Notes: a model not told the origin generated them from the letters alone. Positions 45,796-53,882 are shown, counted from the first letter of the stretch. The stretch is DNA of 64,000 nt from Ulvibacterium sp. (GCF_028285715.1 NZ_JANQOO010000004.1:1-64000), one strand, 5' to 3'. Translations and numbers: made by a program.

Positions 45796-46029
45796 ATGAG
45801 CGGAAGAGAGATAATAGGTAGATGGAAGTTCGTAAATGGAAAGATAATAGCAGATTCGAATTGTAAAATCATTGAAAGCATGATTGAAAATGACCTGGTT
45901 AAAATCGGGACAAGTGAAGACGGTTGGACAATTAAGTACAAAGGAAGTGACGGAACTACTTGGGAACTGAGCTACCCTGAGAGTCATCTTCATGGTGGAG
46001 GCCCTCCAAAGCTCATTGAAATTGGCTAA
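45796..46029 (+). CDS. Imm27-like immunity protein
   Basis: This 77-residue protein matches the Imm27 immunity-protein pattern: GRWKFVNGKIIADSNCKIIESMIENDL at the N-terminus, WTIKYKGSDGTTWELSYPESHLHGGGPPKLIEI at the C-terminus. The ELSYPESxLHGGGPP block is the hallmark. Immunity proteins protect against polymorphic toxins; no toxin gene is seen nearby. It could be an orphan conferring protection on the host. Confidence 0.75.
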   Translation: MSGREIIGRWKFVNGKIIADSNCKIIESMIENDLVKIGTSEDGWTIKYKGSDGTTWELSYPESHLHGGGPPKLIEIG

Positions 46030-46377
46030 ATCCCTAAATCTGGAATTAGGTTTAGAAATTCAAAAACCATCGTACCAATCAAATCTTTAACAATTATTTA
46101 TTCCCGCTGGTCGTCCTAAATATATTGAAATGTCGATTCCATACCAACAATAAAAACCCCAAAAAACCTATGGTTTTTATAGCCGATTCAATCACCAATT
46201 CCCCGGGTTAGTAATGGTTTTCGTTTACCGAATACAGTTAATCCAAAATCAACCCGGTTTAGTCGATTACACTTTCAGTATCCACGATTTTCAGTATCTT
46301 TTAGTAGTACTGAAAACTCCTCTTTTTTGATCGTGGCCCCCCTTCAACGAGGAACATTTAATCTTAAACGCTGCATC
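46030..46377. other. Gene-free region with repeated TTTCAGTA motif
   Basis: No gene was seen. TTTCAGTA occurs at 46273-46280 and 46289-46296, with the inverse TACTGAAA at 46308-46315, about 60 bp before the next gene. A separate 9-bp inverted repeat (46150-46158 / 46172-46180) lies further left. These could be operator sites for the nuclease gene. Confidence 0.45.
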
Positions 46378-47421
46378 ATGTCATTAAAAGTAACCACTTG
46401 GAACATCAAGAACAGTAATCGATTGATCGATAACAACCCGACCGCCCATGAACTCGACCGGAGAAGGAGGGTGGAGGAGACCATAAACGATATCGATCCT
46501 GATATCCTGGGTATCGTGGAGGGCCCGAAAGGGGAACAGGGCATAACGGATTTCTGTAGCACAGTCCTGAACGACCAATGGGTTCCGGTATTGCTCAAAG
46601 GCCCCAACGACAATATCGGGGATAGGGACGATGATTACGATATAAAAGGTACTCAATGGATGTGGTTCGTGGTAAAACCGGCGATCCTATCTAAATGCAG
46701 GATACAGGAGGCCCAGGTATGGTATGATTTCGTAGGCAAGAAAAATTGGAACGTCAACTATTGGGGGCAGATAAAACCAACTAGCCACAGCCATTATAGG
46801 CTGCCACAGGTAATGATCTACGACCTGGAAAACGGGGAGGAAATAGAGTTTATCGGGATACACCTTAAATCCAAGATAAACAACTCAACCATCACCAGGG
46901 ACCAGGATGGCAACCTAACGGGAAAGTTCCTTGAAACGGCATTAAAGGCCCGTGTAAAGCTCGCCACCGAGGCCCGGAACATAAGACAGTACATAAACGC
47001 CAAGTTCGACCAATTGACCAATCCCGGCATAATGGTACTAGGGGACGGCAACGACGGGCCGGGGCAGCGTTATTTCGAATATCAATACCTGTTCTTCGAC
47101 CTCATACAGAACCTACAAGGGGAAGTATTGGAGGCCGAAAGATATATGAACCATGCCCTTTTCGACTTCAAGAAGGATCTGCGATGGACCGCGAAGTTCC
47201 GGGACAAGATCCTGGACATTCCTGCAAGCCAGAACCCTTTATTGCTGGACCATATCTTCATCAGCCAACCCTTGGTGAACGGGAGCCTCTCATTACAGGT
47301 CAATGGTGGCAATGGCGAAGTGGAACATCAGGCTTTCCAAAGGGCCAATGCCGGATCTATCATCAAGACAAGGACGAGCGACCATATACCGGTTTCCTGT
47401 ACCTTGGACGATAATCCTTGA
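46378..47421 (+). CDS. Endonuclease/exonuclease/phosphatase family protein
   Basis: This 347-residue protein has the EEP family motifs: TTWNIKNS at the start, GIVEGP (catalytic Glu), a central IGIHLKSK, GDGNDGPG, and C-terminal TSDHIPV, the SDH motif. It hydrolyses phosphodiester bonds in DNA, RNA or lipids. The ATG at 46378 gives the natural N-terminus; a frame opening at 46327 would add 17 residues. It is next to the candidate origin and the primase-helicase genes, facing away from them. Whether it is a cargo toxin or a replication factor is unknown. Confidence 0.82.
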   Translation: MSLKVTTWNIKNSNRLIDNNPTAHELDRRRRVEETINDIDPDILGIVEGPKGEQGITDFCSTVLNDQWVPVLLKGPNDNIGDRDDDYDIKGTQWMWFVVKPAILSKCRIQEAQVWYDFVGKKNWNVNYWGQIKPTSHSHYRLPQVMIYDLENGEEIEFIGIHLKSKINNSTITRDQDGNLTGKFLETALKARVKLATEARNIRQYINAKFDQLTNPGIMVLGDGNDGPGQRYFEYQYLFFDLIQNLQGEVLEAERYMNHALFDFKKDLRWTAKFRDKILDIPASQNPLLLDHIFISQPLVNGSLSLQVNGGNGEVEHQAFQRANAGSIIKTRTSDHIPVSCTLDDNP

Positions 47422-47479
47422 TAGATTTCTACCGGCCCGAATAAGAATTAAAATCCGACGGCCAACAAAATGTTTAGTG

Positions 47480-47691
47480 GTGAACGCTAGGTGAAGGATC
47501 AAATGCCCATTTCTATTGGCCTGTGAACAAAGTGAACGTTTTTTCCAAAATACTTTTTATTATAATGTTCTATACTATTTTTTCTCTCGCGCGTAATAAC
47601 TTAAGAAAAAGGTTCACAACCTTCACAACCCAGTGTTTATCGAGATTTTATACTTCACAAACCTTTCACTTTGCCTTCACGAATCCTTCAC
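47480..47691. other. Candidate replication origin: mirror-image GTGAA iterons
   Basis: GTGAA occurs on the + strand at 47480, 47491, 47523 and 47532, and on the - strand (as TTCAC) at 47613, 47622, 47654, 47665, 47676 and 47687. Spacings are 11-32-9 on the left and 9-32-11-11-11 on the right, mirror-symmetric about an AT-rich 76-bp core (47537-47612). The right array runs into the last codons of the helicase gene. Such iteron arrays flanking an AT-rich core are typical of replication origins. Confidence 0.78.
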
Positions 47692-49149
47692 TTTTGGCCT
47701 AAATTCATAAAATGACCGCGTATTCTCCTTGGAATGGACAACTTTTAGGCCATGAAACTGACTATATAGGTTTATCCACTCCTTAAGTTTTCTAAAGGAT
47801 AGTGTTTTGAAGAATGGTTTGGGATTTCTATCCTTGATTCGTTGCAACAGTTCAGTTTTATAATGTCTTTCTCCAATTCTACCGAATCCATCCTCTTCCA
47901 TAATATCCCAAAATTCCTCGGAAGTCTCATTTTTTAGCACTTTCAATTCGATATCACTGCTGCGGTACTCGATCAAACCTTGGTCCAAGTAGGTTTTCAC
48001 ACATATCATCATGAAATTATCGAAACGCTCCCATTCTCGTCCGTCCCATCCATGGAAGAATTCGTTTCCAAATTCGTCGATAGGTCTATGTTTTGGGCCA
48101 TAATGGTTGTTCAGGAACATATCAAATCGTCTTCTGGCATAGCTCCCGCTTCTTCCTTTAATAGTGTAGTTGGTGGTCAAAACGAACTTGGGGCTTTCCT
48201 TATATGGAATCTCTTCGATGCCCTGATGCTTCCGTTCTACAATCAACGAATCGGTAAGTACACTGAACAAGGATTCGAACGGAAAGTTCCTTCCTACATC
48301 ATCAATGGATATGACCTTGGTAGCACGGTTTACATTTTGATAGGCGAACCTGTTCTTCGCAAACTCCGAGTTTTTTCCATTATACGGTGCCACAGGGACC
48401 ATTGCCTTGATGGCCTTGACACAAATGCCCTTCCCGGTTCCGCCTTCCGGATTTCCGGTATCGGCCAGGTTTTCGTCATTGATTATAAGAGCCTTTGGTT
48501 CACTAGGATCTTTATAACTGTGTATGGCATAACCTAGGGCGGTTACATTGGCCTTGAAATGTTCGCGCGTATTGGAGGTCCTGTCCATAAATAAATAGAA
48601 CATTCCTTTGTTTACCTCTTTTTCATCGATAAAGGAAAACTCCCTTTCTTTTATGTCTACCTTCCAAATGAAGCCTTCTATCTCAGTATATTCCAAAAGT
48701 TCCATTACCTCACCCTGGGTAACCCTGACAACGCCGTTCCTATAGAAATAATTGGCTGCTTTCCTGGTATGTTTTACCGGTTCAAGTGCGCACTCCCTCA
48801 GTCCCAAAAGAATACCCTTATTCTTAATTAGGAGCGATTCCCCTACTCTCACAAACAACGATTCGAATCCATCGTGCACAAACGATCCAACATGGCCAAT
48901 ACAGTGCCGGTAAATTGAGTTTGGACAAGCAAAATCCGCGATGTTGTCCACAATTCTAATTACTTTGCCTTTATACCTGCAATAGCCCTCGGATTCTAGA
49001 TACTGTCTTAGCTTAGCTGGGTCCACAACATCCTTTTTCTTTTCACCGTAACCCACCTCGACAATAAACTTTGGTCTGGCTATGGACTTAAGAACATCTA
49101 TATGTTCTTCGGCTTTCTCTAAGGGGTCCATTTTCTTTACTGCTTCCAT
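47677..49149 (-). CDS. SF3-type phage helicase / primase-helicase
   Basis: This 490-residue protein has an N-terminal region of unknown role (~1-200), then an ATPase core: Walker A NPEGGTGKG with Lys240, Walker B VISIDDVG (D283, D284), and motif C KFVLTTNYTI with Asn327, the SF3 hallmark. It overlaps the upstream primase gene by 13 bp. Its last codons lie inside the iteron array at 47676-47691. Likely initiator/helicase of the element. The family (DUF5906/D5-like) is a probable but not proven assignment. Confidence 0.82.
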   Translation of the reverse strand: MEAVKKMDPLEKAEEHIDVLKSIARPKFIVEVGYGEKKKDVVDPAKLRQYLESEGYCRYKGKVIRIVDNIADFACPNSIYRHCIGHVGSFVHDGFESLFVRVGESLLIKNKGILLGLRECALEPVKHTRKAANYFYRNGVVRVTQGEVMELLEYTEIEGFIWKVDIKEREFSFIDEKEVNKGMFYLFMDRTSNTREHFKANVTALGYAIHSYKDPSEPKALIINDENLADTGNPEGGTGKGICVKAIKAMVPVAPYNGKNSEFAKNRFAYQNVNRATKVISIDDVGRNFPFESLFSVLTDSLIVERKHQGIEEIPYKESPKFVLTTNYTIKGRSGSYARRRFDMFLNNHYGPKHRPIDEFGNEFFHGWDGREWERFDNFMMICVKTYLDQGLIEYRSSDIELKVLKNETSEEFWDIMEEDGFGRIGERHYKTELLQRIKDRNPKPFFKTLSFRKLKEWINLYSQFHGLKVVHSKENTRSFYEFRPKVKDS

Positions 49150-50084
49150 GACACAATGGATTTGATGTTGAATTGGGTTCTCATATAGGCAGATTTCACA
49201 AGAGAATTGATTTCTGCGGGACCAAAACCATCCCCTTGAAATTTTAAGGCCAGCGCCAAGGTGCTTGCCTCCGAGACCCCATGCTCACACAGCCTTCTTG
49301 CTAGAATGAATAGGTTGTTGTTCCGGCTGCCTTCATGGAAAGGATATCTCTTTTTCCAATAGGCATAGACCCGAGTCAAGGTGGTAGCTTCATCTATGGT
49401 GAGATTAACGAGATGATTTTGGTCTTCCTTGGGAGGACTAATAGCAATTTTGATTCGTTCAGAAAATACGTGGGACCTATAGTTTACATGAATGTCAGGG
49501 TCGTATGAATCAAAACATAGTCGACTGATGTCCTTGGTACTTTGGTCAGGGTTGAAATAGGCGAAATACTCAAGAAGGGCCCCGTAGTGCTCCTGGTACC
49601 TTTTATCGTTAATACAGGATGGAATCTTTATCAGGACCTTTAATCCAGTTCCGGAAGGAGAAAGAAAAACACAAAACACAAATGGGTCCGTTGTAAGAGT
49701 CGCTTTTGTCTGTTGAACATCTTTCACCCCATCAAAATCCAAGCAGGCGAGGAATGATGACTCGATGAGGTTGTCTTTTGACCTTTGCGAGAACAAGCCT
49801 GCCCAGGTATAGGCGCGAAGTTTCTTTTTTAGTCTATTGCGAACATCTTTGTCAGGGCTTCTCCTTACTTGTTGAATGATACCCTTTGACGGGTTACCGG
49901 TCTTTATTCCGGAAAGCGCTTTATGGATTGTGGTAATATCGCCCTTGGCGTCCATTGCGTTTGCATAAACGCAAATTTCCGTTTCCTTGATTTCTTTTTC
50001 TTGCTGTCTTTTCCTTTCCTGGAGATGCGGGAAAGATAAGTGGTGGGAATGGCCATTATCTGGCATTTTTTTACTAATTTTCAT
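49137..50084 (-). CDS. Primase with BT4734/VirE-type N-terminal domain
   Basis: This 315-residue protein has a DxD-type metal site (CLDFDGV, D116 and D118) and the substrate motif SPSGTGLKVLI (~142-152). This is the BT4734-like/archaeo-eukaryotic primase core widespread in Bacteroidota elements. A C-terminal helical domain (~220-300) resembles PriCT. It makes primers for replication with the SF3 helicase encoded next. Confidence 0.83.
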   Translation of the reverse strand: MKISKKMPDNGHSHHLSFPHLQERKRQQEKEIKETEICVYANAMDAKGDITTIHKALSGIKTGNPSKGIIQQVRRSPDKDVRNRLKKKLRAYTWAGLFSQRSKDNLIESSFLACLDFDGVKDVQQTKATLTTDPFVFCVFLSPSGTGLKVLIKIPSCINDKRYQEHYGALLEYFAYFNPDQSTKDISRLCFDSYDPDIHVNYRSHVFSERIKIAISPPKEDQNHLVNLTIDEATTLTRVYAYWKKRYPFHEGSRNNNLFILARRLCEHGVSEASTLALALKFQGDGFGPAEINSLVKSAYMRTQFNIKSIVSWKQ

Positions 50085-50151
50085 GTGTCAAAGAATCATA
50101 AAACCCGGTGTGCCATTCCCTAATTTTTCGCCGGGTTTTAGGTTTATTTAG

Positions 50152-50580
50152 TTATGTATTTTCGTTTGTTCTTTTTTGGTAAATCATTTTACAGCTGTTG
50201 GTTTTGCCATTTGATTTCTGTTGGCATATAGCCTTGAACAACTTCCAGGCTTCCTTGGTCCGGAACTCGGGCCAGTGGTACAGTGTTAATCTTCCCCCTA
50301 GCTTTACTAGAATAGTTCCATTTGCTCCTACCTCACCGTAGTACAAGTTTTCTTTGTTTGTTTGGTGAAGGATTGAAAGCTTCACAAAACCTCCTTTGTA
50401 AAACACTTCAAGGTCGAATTCAATGCTATTGGTAAAAATCAACCTTAGTTTTTCAGGCAGTTTGCAGCCCTCCCCTGATTGGATATAGTCAATTGTTCGG
50501 TTCCGTTCTAATTGTACATTGTAGGTTCCGACAAGTGGTTGAGGTATCATAGGTCTTTTTACTAGGACTTCGGGGCTCAT
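50152..50580 (-). CDS. Unknown protein of the replication module (142 aa)
   Basis: This 142-residue protein (starts MSPEVLVKRP) is mainly beta (LRLIFTNSIEFDLEVFYKGGFVKLSIL, then ILVKLGGRLTLYHWPEF) with a basic, Lys/Asn-rich C-terminus. It overlaps the HTH gene by 4 bp. No family recognised; a DNA-binding or accessory replication protein is possible. Confidence 0.65.
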   Translation of the reverse strand: MSPEVLVKRPMIPQPLVGTYNVQLERNRTIDYIQSGEGCKLPEKLRLIFTNSIEFDLEVFYKGGFVKLSILHQTNKENLYYGEVGANGTILVKLGGRLTLYHWPEFRTKEAWKLFKAICQQKSNGKTNSCKMIYQKRTNENT

Positions 50581-50918
50581 TTCTTGGAAGTGTTGGAGGT
50601 AAGAATTGAATCCACCCTGTTACTAATTCTCTCATTGGAGTTTTTCTGACCTAATTTCAGCCAAGCTTCGAATTCTGATCGCAATACTATGATATGCTTG
50701 CCCCTTTTTCTATAGGGGAACTGACTGTCGGGATCCTGGCAGTAACGATAAAAAGTAGATTTTGCCCTACCCAATGGATCAAGTTCTACCACACGATCAA
50801 GGCCCATAGGCTCATCTTCCTCGCGATTTGACTTACCATCGAGTATTGTTTTGATTGCCTTGGCAATTCCAAAGAGCTCTTCAACTGCTTGAGGCAGTTC
50901 GTTGTGAGTTATGTTCAT
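50577..50918 (-). CDS. HTH DNA-binding protein, excisionase-like (113 aa)
   Basis: This 113-residue protein has a helical N-terminus and a HTH_17-like domain: DPLGRAKSTFYRYCQDPDSQFPYRKRGKHIIVLRSEFEAWLKLG. Excisionase/AlpA-like proteins use such a domain. The position upstream of the replication genes and downstream of the integrase suits excision control or replication-operon regulation. Confidence 0.8.
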   Translation of the reverse strand: MNITHNELPQAVEELFGIAKAIKTILDGKSNREEDEPMGLDRVVELDPLGRAKSTFYRYCQDPDSQFPYRKRGKHIIVLRSEFEAWLKLGQKNSNERISNRVDSILTSNTSKK

Positions 50919-50963
50919 TGCGTAGATATTTAATTAATCTGCCACAATGATAGAGAGGGGATT

Positions 50964-52007
50964 TTAGGGGGTACCCCCTTTTTTTATTGTTTCGTAGTCT
51001 TTTCTGACTATTTCTACTTGAAGATAAGCGTCCGATTTGTCGTTGTAATCTTTTTTTGTTATTGAATTTAAATGGCGGCGAACTTCCCTGCCACTTTTTG
51101 CCAAAGGATTTCTCCATTTGGCAATTCTAATGTTTGCTTCGTTTTTTGTCCGACAGTAATTATCTAAAAGATGGTCTAACACACCAAGGTGATTTAGCAT
51201 GGCAACAAAATACTTTGCATCATTATTTACTAGTAAACGAAGCAGTTTATCCTGGCCGCTCTTGTCCAATACTTTTACATGTGGCAAGTCGCCCAATGAA
51301 AATTCATCGAAATGACCTTTTAAAATTTCGGTTTTTTTAAGTTCAATATCGGTTGTCAGGTCCGTAGGCAAACGGTCAAGTTTCCTTTGAATTATTGATA
51401 TTTTCTTGTCGATTTTCTTAACAATCCTATCTGATTCAATCATTTCTCTGAGTTCATCAAGTATATCGATTGTTTTATCTAAGTGTTCCTTTTTATCGTT
51501 TACATCTGAAATCTCTCTTAAAATCTCTTGGTTTATTTTAGTTTCTTCTTTAATGAAGACATCATGGATTTCAGAGAAGTTTGTTATTACCTTTCTATCC
51601 CCAATTACAAAATCGAACGGGCCATGTAATTGTAGGGTCCTGTGCCTATACCTGTATTTTAGCATTTCAATCTGTAAATATTGGGAGCAGACTATGGACT
51701 TCATCCTAACCTTATCGGATTGAGAAAACCCATCGGTTTGCCCAATAACCTTCTCTACATTTGAAATAAAATCCTCCAATCCGGAGAACACAGGGTTGCA
51801 TTTAAAAAGTTCTATAAATTCGTCGAATAATGATAATCCGGTCACTGAATGGAGCTCTTGACAAATAGACACTAACTGGCTATAGGAATCGTGGGCATTG
51901 GGATTTTCTCCATTAATGGTTGACTGTACGTTTTGTCTAATAATGTCATCGGTAATCCCCAACTGAACTTCATCGATTGAAAAAATATTTTTGTTTATGA
52001 ATACCAT
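50964..52007 (-). CDS. Unknown protein of the integration/replication module (347 aa)
   Basis: This 347-residue helical protein has a coiled-coil centre (~160-225, EETKINQEILREISDVNDKKEHLDKTIDILDELREMI) and a conserved-looking C-terminal domain (KLLRLLVNNDAKYFVAMLNHLGVLDHLLDNYCRTKNEANIRIAKW). It lies 16 bp after the integrase gene in the same direction. I have seen similar proteins in Bacteroidota elements but know no function. Confidence 0.7.
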   Translation of the reverse strand: MVFINKNIFSIDEVQLGITDDIIRQNVQSTINGENPNAHDSYSQLVSICQELHSVTGLSLFDEFIELFKCNPVFSGLEDFISNVEKVIGQTDGFSQSDKVRMKSIVCSQYLQIEMLKYRYRHRTLQLHGPFDFVIGDRKVITNFSEIHDVFIKEETKINQEILREISDVNDKKEHLDKTIDILDELREMIESDRIVKKIDKKISIIQRKLDRLPTDLTTDIELKKTEILKGHFDEFSLGDLPHVKVLDKSGQDKLLRLLVNNDAKYFVAMLNHLGVLDHLLDNYCRTKNEANIRIAKWRNPLAKSGREVRRHLNSITKKDYNDKSDAYLQVEIVRKDYETIKKGGTP

Positions 52008-52023
52008 AGCGTTCTAAACTATT

Positions 52024-53283
52024 TCAAACCTCCATTATGTTCCTTGAGAATTCCCTTTTGACCTCATCGTCAAAACTTGCCAGGTATGCCTCCGTGGTCT
52101 TAATATTGCTATGGTCAAGGGCATCCTTTATGAACTCGGTGCTAGCGCCTTTGTTCCTGGCGTTCGTGGCGAACGTATGCCTGGCGGTATATGTGCTGAT
52201 CCTGGTTCCTATACCAAGGCTCTGGGCCAGTTTCGTGATATGCTGGTTGATAAACCTTGTGAAAGCTTTTATTTTTCGTTGTTGCCCTCCTGGATCCTCC
52301 GACCCGTCGAGTATCGGGAAAACGAAATCTTTGGGGTTTCCGTCCAGGTTTCCGTAGTTTTTGATCACACGCCTTGTGAAATCGGTCAGGAATACCTTTA
52401 TGGTGTTGAGGTCTTCCGCTCTTGTATTGATGGTCTTTGCCCTGTAATAACTGAACGAGTCGGACGATACATCCCCGATGCGCAAAAGGGCAATATCCTT
52501 GATGTTCATCCCGCTACATGCATAGGAGAAGAACCAAAATGCCTTGGCCTTCTCCTGCTCGGGGGTCAATGGCCTTCCGTCCCTTAGCAAAATGAAGTCC
52601 TTTGCACTAAGTGCCAGTTTCCTGCCCCTTGGGTTGGGGATGGTATATTTTTTCCTATCGGATTTGCCGAAAGGGTAAATCTCCCTTTTTATGTTGTCGG
52701 AGGCAATGGCATCATTATAAACACTCCTGAGCGCCCTTAGGTAAATGGAAACCGTCGTCCTGCTCCTGTCCAGTTCCTTGACCATATAGTTTTCATAACC
52801 TTTCAGGAATTCAGGGGTAATGTCATAAAAGGAAAGCTTGGATGAGTTGATGTTCTTCTTTTCCATTGCGTAGTTCCCCAAGGACTTAAGGCTTAACCGG
52901 TAGTTTTCCGCTGTTGCCACCTGACCCCCAGATTCCAGCCTATCGATTTTCTTGCTATAATGGTAGCCAACCGAGACCGAGGCGCCCTTTGGCCTGAACA
53001 TCTTTGTCTCGAAAGCGTCGAAGGTAAAGGTGCCGAGCCCCTTGGCGATATGGTCCGCCCTATTTTCGATTTCCTGTAATATCAAATGTAGTTCCCTTAA
53101 CCTTCCCCTGTTCTTGACATCGTGATCGGTTATTTTCCCGAAATCTTTCTTTGTGGCCGATAGGTTCAGGTTATAGAATTTCTGTTTCTTTATCAAGGTA
53201 GAATAGACCCTCAGGCGTATTGCATGCTCACCGTTCAATTTCTTCGTTCTTTGATCCAGGTAAAAGGAAATATTATAGTCCAT
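52024..53283 (-). CDS. Tyrosine recombinase (integrase)
   Basis: The 419-residue protein has an arm-binding N-terminal part, a SAM-like core-binding domain (~100-210), and a catalytic domain. Catalytic residues read R368 (YTARHTFA), H391 (LDHSNIKTT) and nucleophile Y400. The first Arg motif is occupied by Asn (CSGMNIKDIALLRIGDV), a variation I recall in Bacteroidota integrases of this type. Reading left to right the gene ends the element next to attR, with the TTTGCATAA repeats in its upstream region. It should insert and excise the element at tRNA-Val. Confidence 0.93.
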   Translation of the reverse strand: MDYNISFYLDQRTKKLNGEHAIRLRVYSTLIKKQKFYNLNLSATKKDFGKITDHDVKNRGRLRELHLILQEIENRADHIAKGLGTFTFDAFETKMFRPKGASVSVGYHYSKKIDRLESGGQVATAENYRLSLKSLGNYAMEKKNINSSKLSFYDITPEFLKGYENYMVKELDRSRTTVSIYLRALRSVYNDAIASDNIKREIYPFGKSDRKKYTIPNPRGRKLALSAKDFILLRDGRPLTPEQEKAKAFWFFSYACSGMNIKDIALLRIGDVSSDSFSYYRAKTINTRAEDLNTIKVFLTDFTRRVIKNYGNLDGNPKDFVFPILDGSEDPGGQQRKIKAFTRFINQHITKLAQSLGIGTRISTYTARHTFATNARNKGASTEFIKDALDHSNIKTTEAYLASFDDEVKREFSRNIMEV

Positions 53284-53303
53284 GGATTATGTAATTAACT
53301 TCA

Positions 53304-53323
53304 TTTGCATAATATTTGCATAA
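53304..53323 (+). repeat. Right copy of the 20-bp end repeat
   Basis: Identical to 25061-25080; lies 21 bp upstream of the integrase start and about 117 bp from attR. Likely integrase arm sites, and possibly an autoregulatory site for the integrase promoter. Confidence 0.75.
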
Positions 53324-53439
53324 TTTTATTCGAAATAAAATAATACAATCGATTAACAAATTTATTGTAAATACCTTAAAAACAATGGATATGGTTAATA
53401 AATATTTACAATGATTAATAAGAAGGCAAAAAAATATTA

Positions 53440-53485
53440 TGCCTTACAAGCAGGGGGTCACTGGTTCGAATCCAGTAGGGCCCAC
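53440..53485 (+). repeat. attR, 46-bp direct repeat
   Basis: Perfect copy of 24968-25013. It lacks the 5' half of the tRNA and marks the right end of the element. The ATCTAGCAG that follows is the chromosomal sequence that originally followed tRNA-Val. Confidence 0.95.
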
Positions 53486-53492
53486 ATCTAGC

Positions 53493-53528
53493 AGAAAACC
53501 CGTGCGAACTCGCACGGGTTTTCTGTTT
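53493..53528 (+). terminator. Original chromosomal terminator of tRNA-Val
   Basis: Perfect 15-bp stem (53493-53507 with 53510-53524), 2-nt loop, followed by GTTT. Seven bases beyond attR, so in the uninserted chromosome it would follow the tRNA directly. Confidence 0.85.
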
Positions 53529-53633
53529 CCCGAAGAAATGCAGATTTATTTGTCTTTCGGAGGGAAGCAAAAAAGTAAGGCCTTCAAGCCCCGTGTTTTC
53601 TATTTGCGACAGGGGTCTCCCAAAAGGGTATGT

Positions 53634-53653
53634 AATCCAGTAGGGCCCACATC
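53634..53653 (+). repeat. Second tRNA-Val 3'-end fragment (att remnant)
   Basis: AATCCAGTAGGGCCCACATC repeats 20 bp of the attR/chromosome junction (T-arm, acceptor end and three flanking bases). The rest of the tRNA is absent. Scar of an earlier integration or a degenerate tRNA copy. Confidence 0.75.
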
Positions 53654-53655
53654 AA

Positions 53656-53690
53656 GTACAATTCCGATGAAATTGTACATCGGGATTTTT
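53656..53690 (+). terminator. Terminator after the tRNA fragment
   Basis: Two overlapping stems: GTACAATT/AATTGTAC (53656-53663, 53671-53678) and CCGATG/CATCGG (53664-53669, 53678-53683), the latter followed by GATTTTTG. A tRNA-type terminator kept with the fragment. The region 53691-53882 has no gene. Confidence 0.6.
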
Positions 53691-53882
53691 GTTTTTCAAA
53701 ATGTCTTCTCCGTTCGGATTAACCTTTCAAAGTCCTAGGCGAAAAAGGTAGTAAAAGAGTGCCCTCCGTATTGCAATGAACGGATGACCTCGTGAGAAGA
53801 AAGGCATAAAATACTTTTGGAATCGGGTCTGATCAAAGAATACGGATTAATCTTGCTAAACGCTAAAATATTTTTTACATTC

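Larger units (their letters stand above)
25014..53485. mobile_element. tRNA-Val-integrated, satellite-like mobile element (~28.5 kb)
   Basis: The element lies between perfect 46-bp attL and attR repeats, with a tyrosine recombinase gene adjacent to attR. It carries its own regulators, primase, SF3-type helicase, a candidate iteron origin, virion-protein-like giant genes and AT-rich cargo. I find no relaxase, coupling protein, type IV secretion, terminase, portal, capsid or tail genes. It is therefore neither a complete prophage nor a self-transmissible conjugative element. A phage satellite, or a mobilisable replicative island, fits best. The right boundary given includes attR. Confidence 0.92.

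Noticed and set aside
25014..53485. Prophage or conjugative element
   Set aside because: No terminase, portal, capsid, tail, relaxase or type IV secretion genes can be recognised.
53439..53738. 99-residue frame across attR and the tRNA fragments
   Set aside because: It is made of tRNA fragments and terminators (the same VGPTS peptide recurs from the duplicated att sequence), so it is not a real gene.
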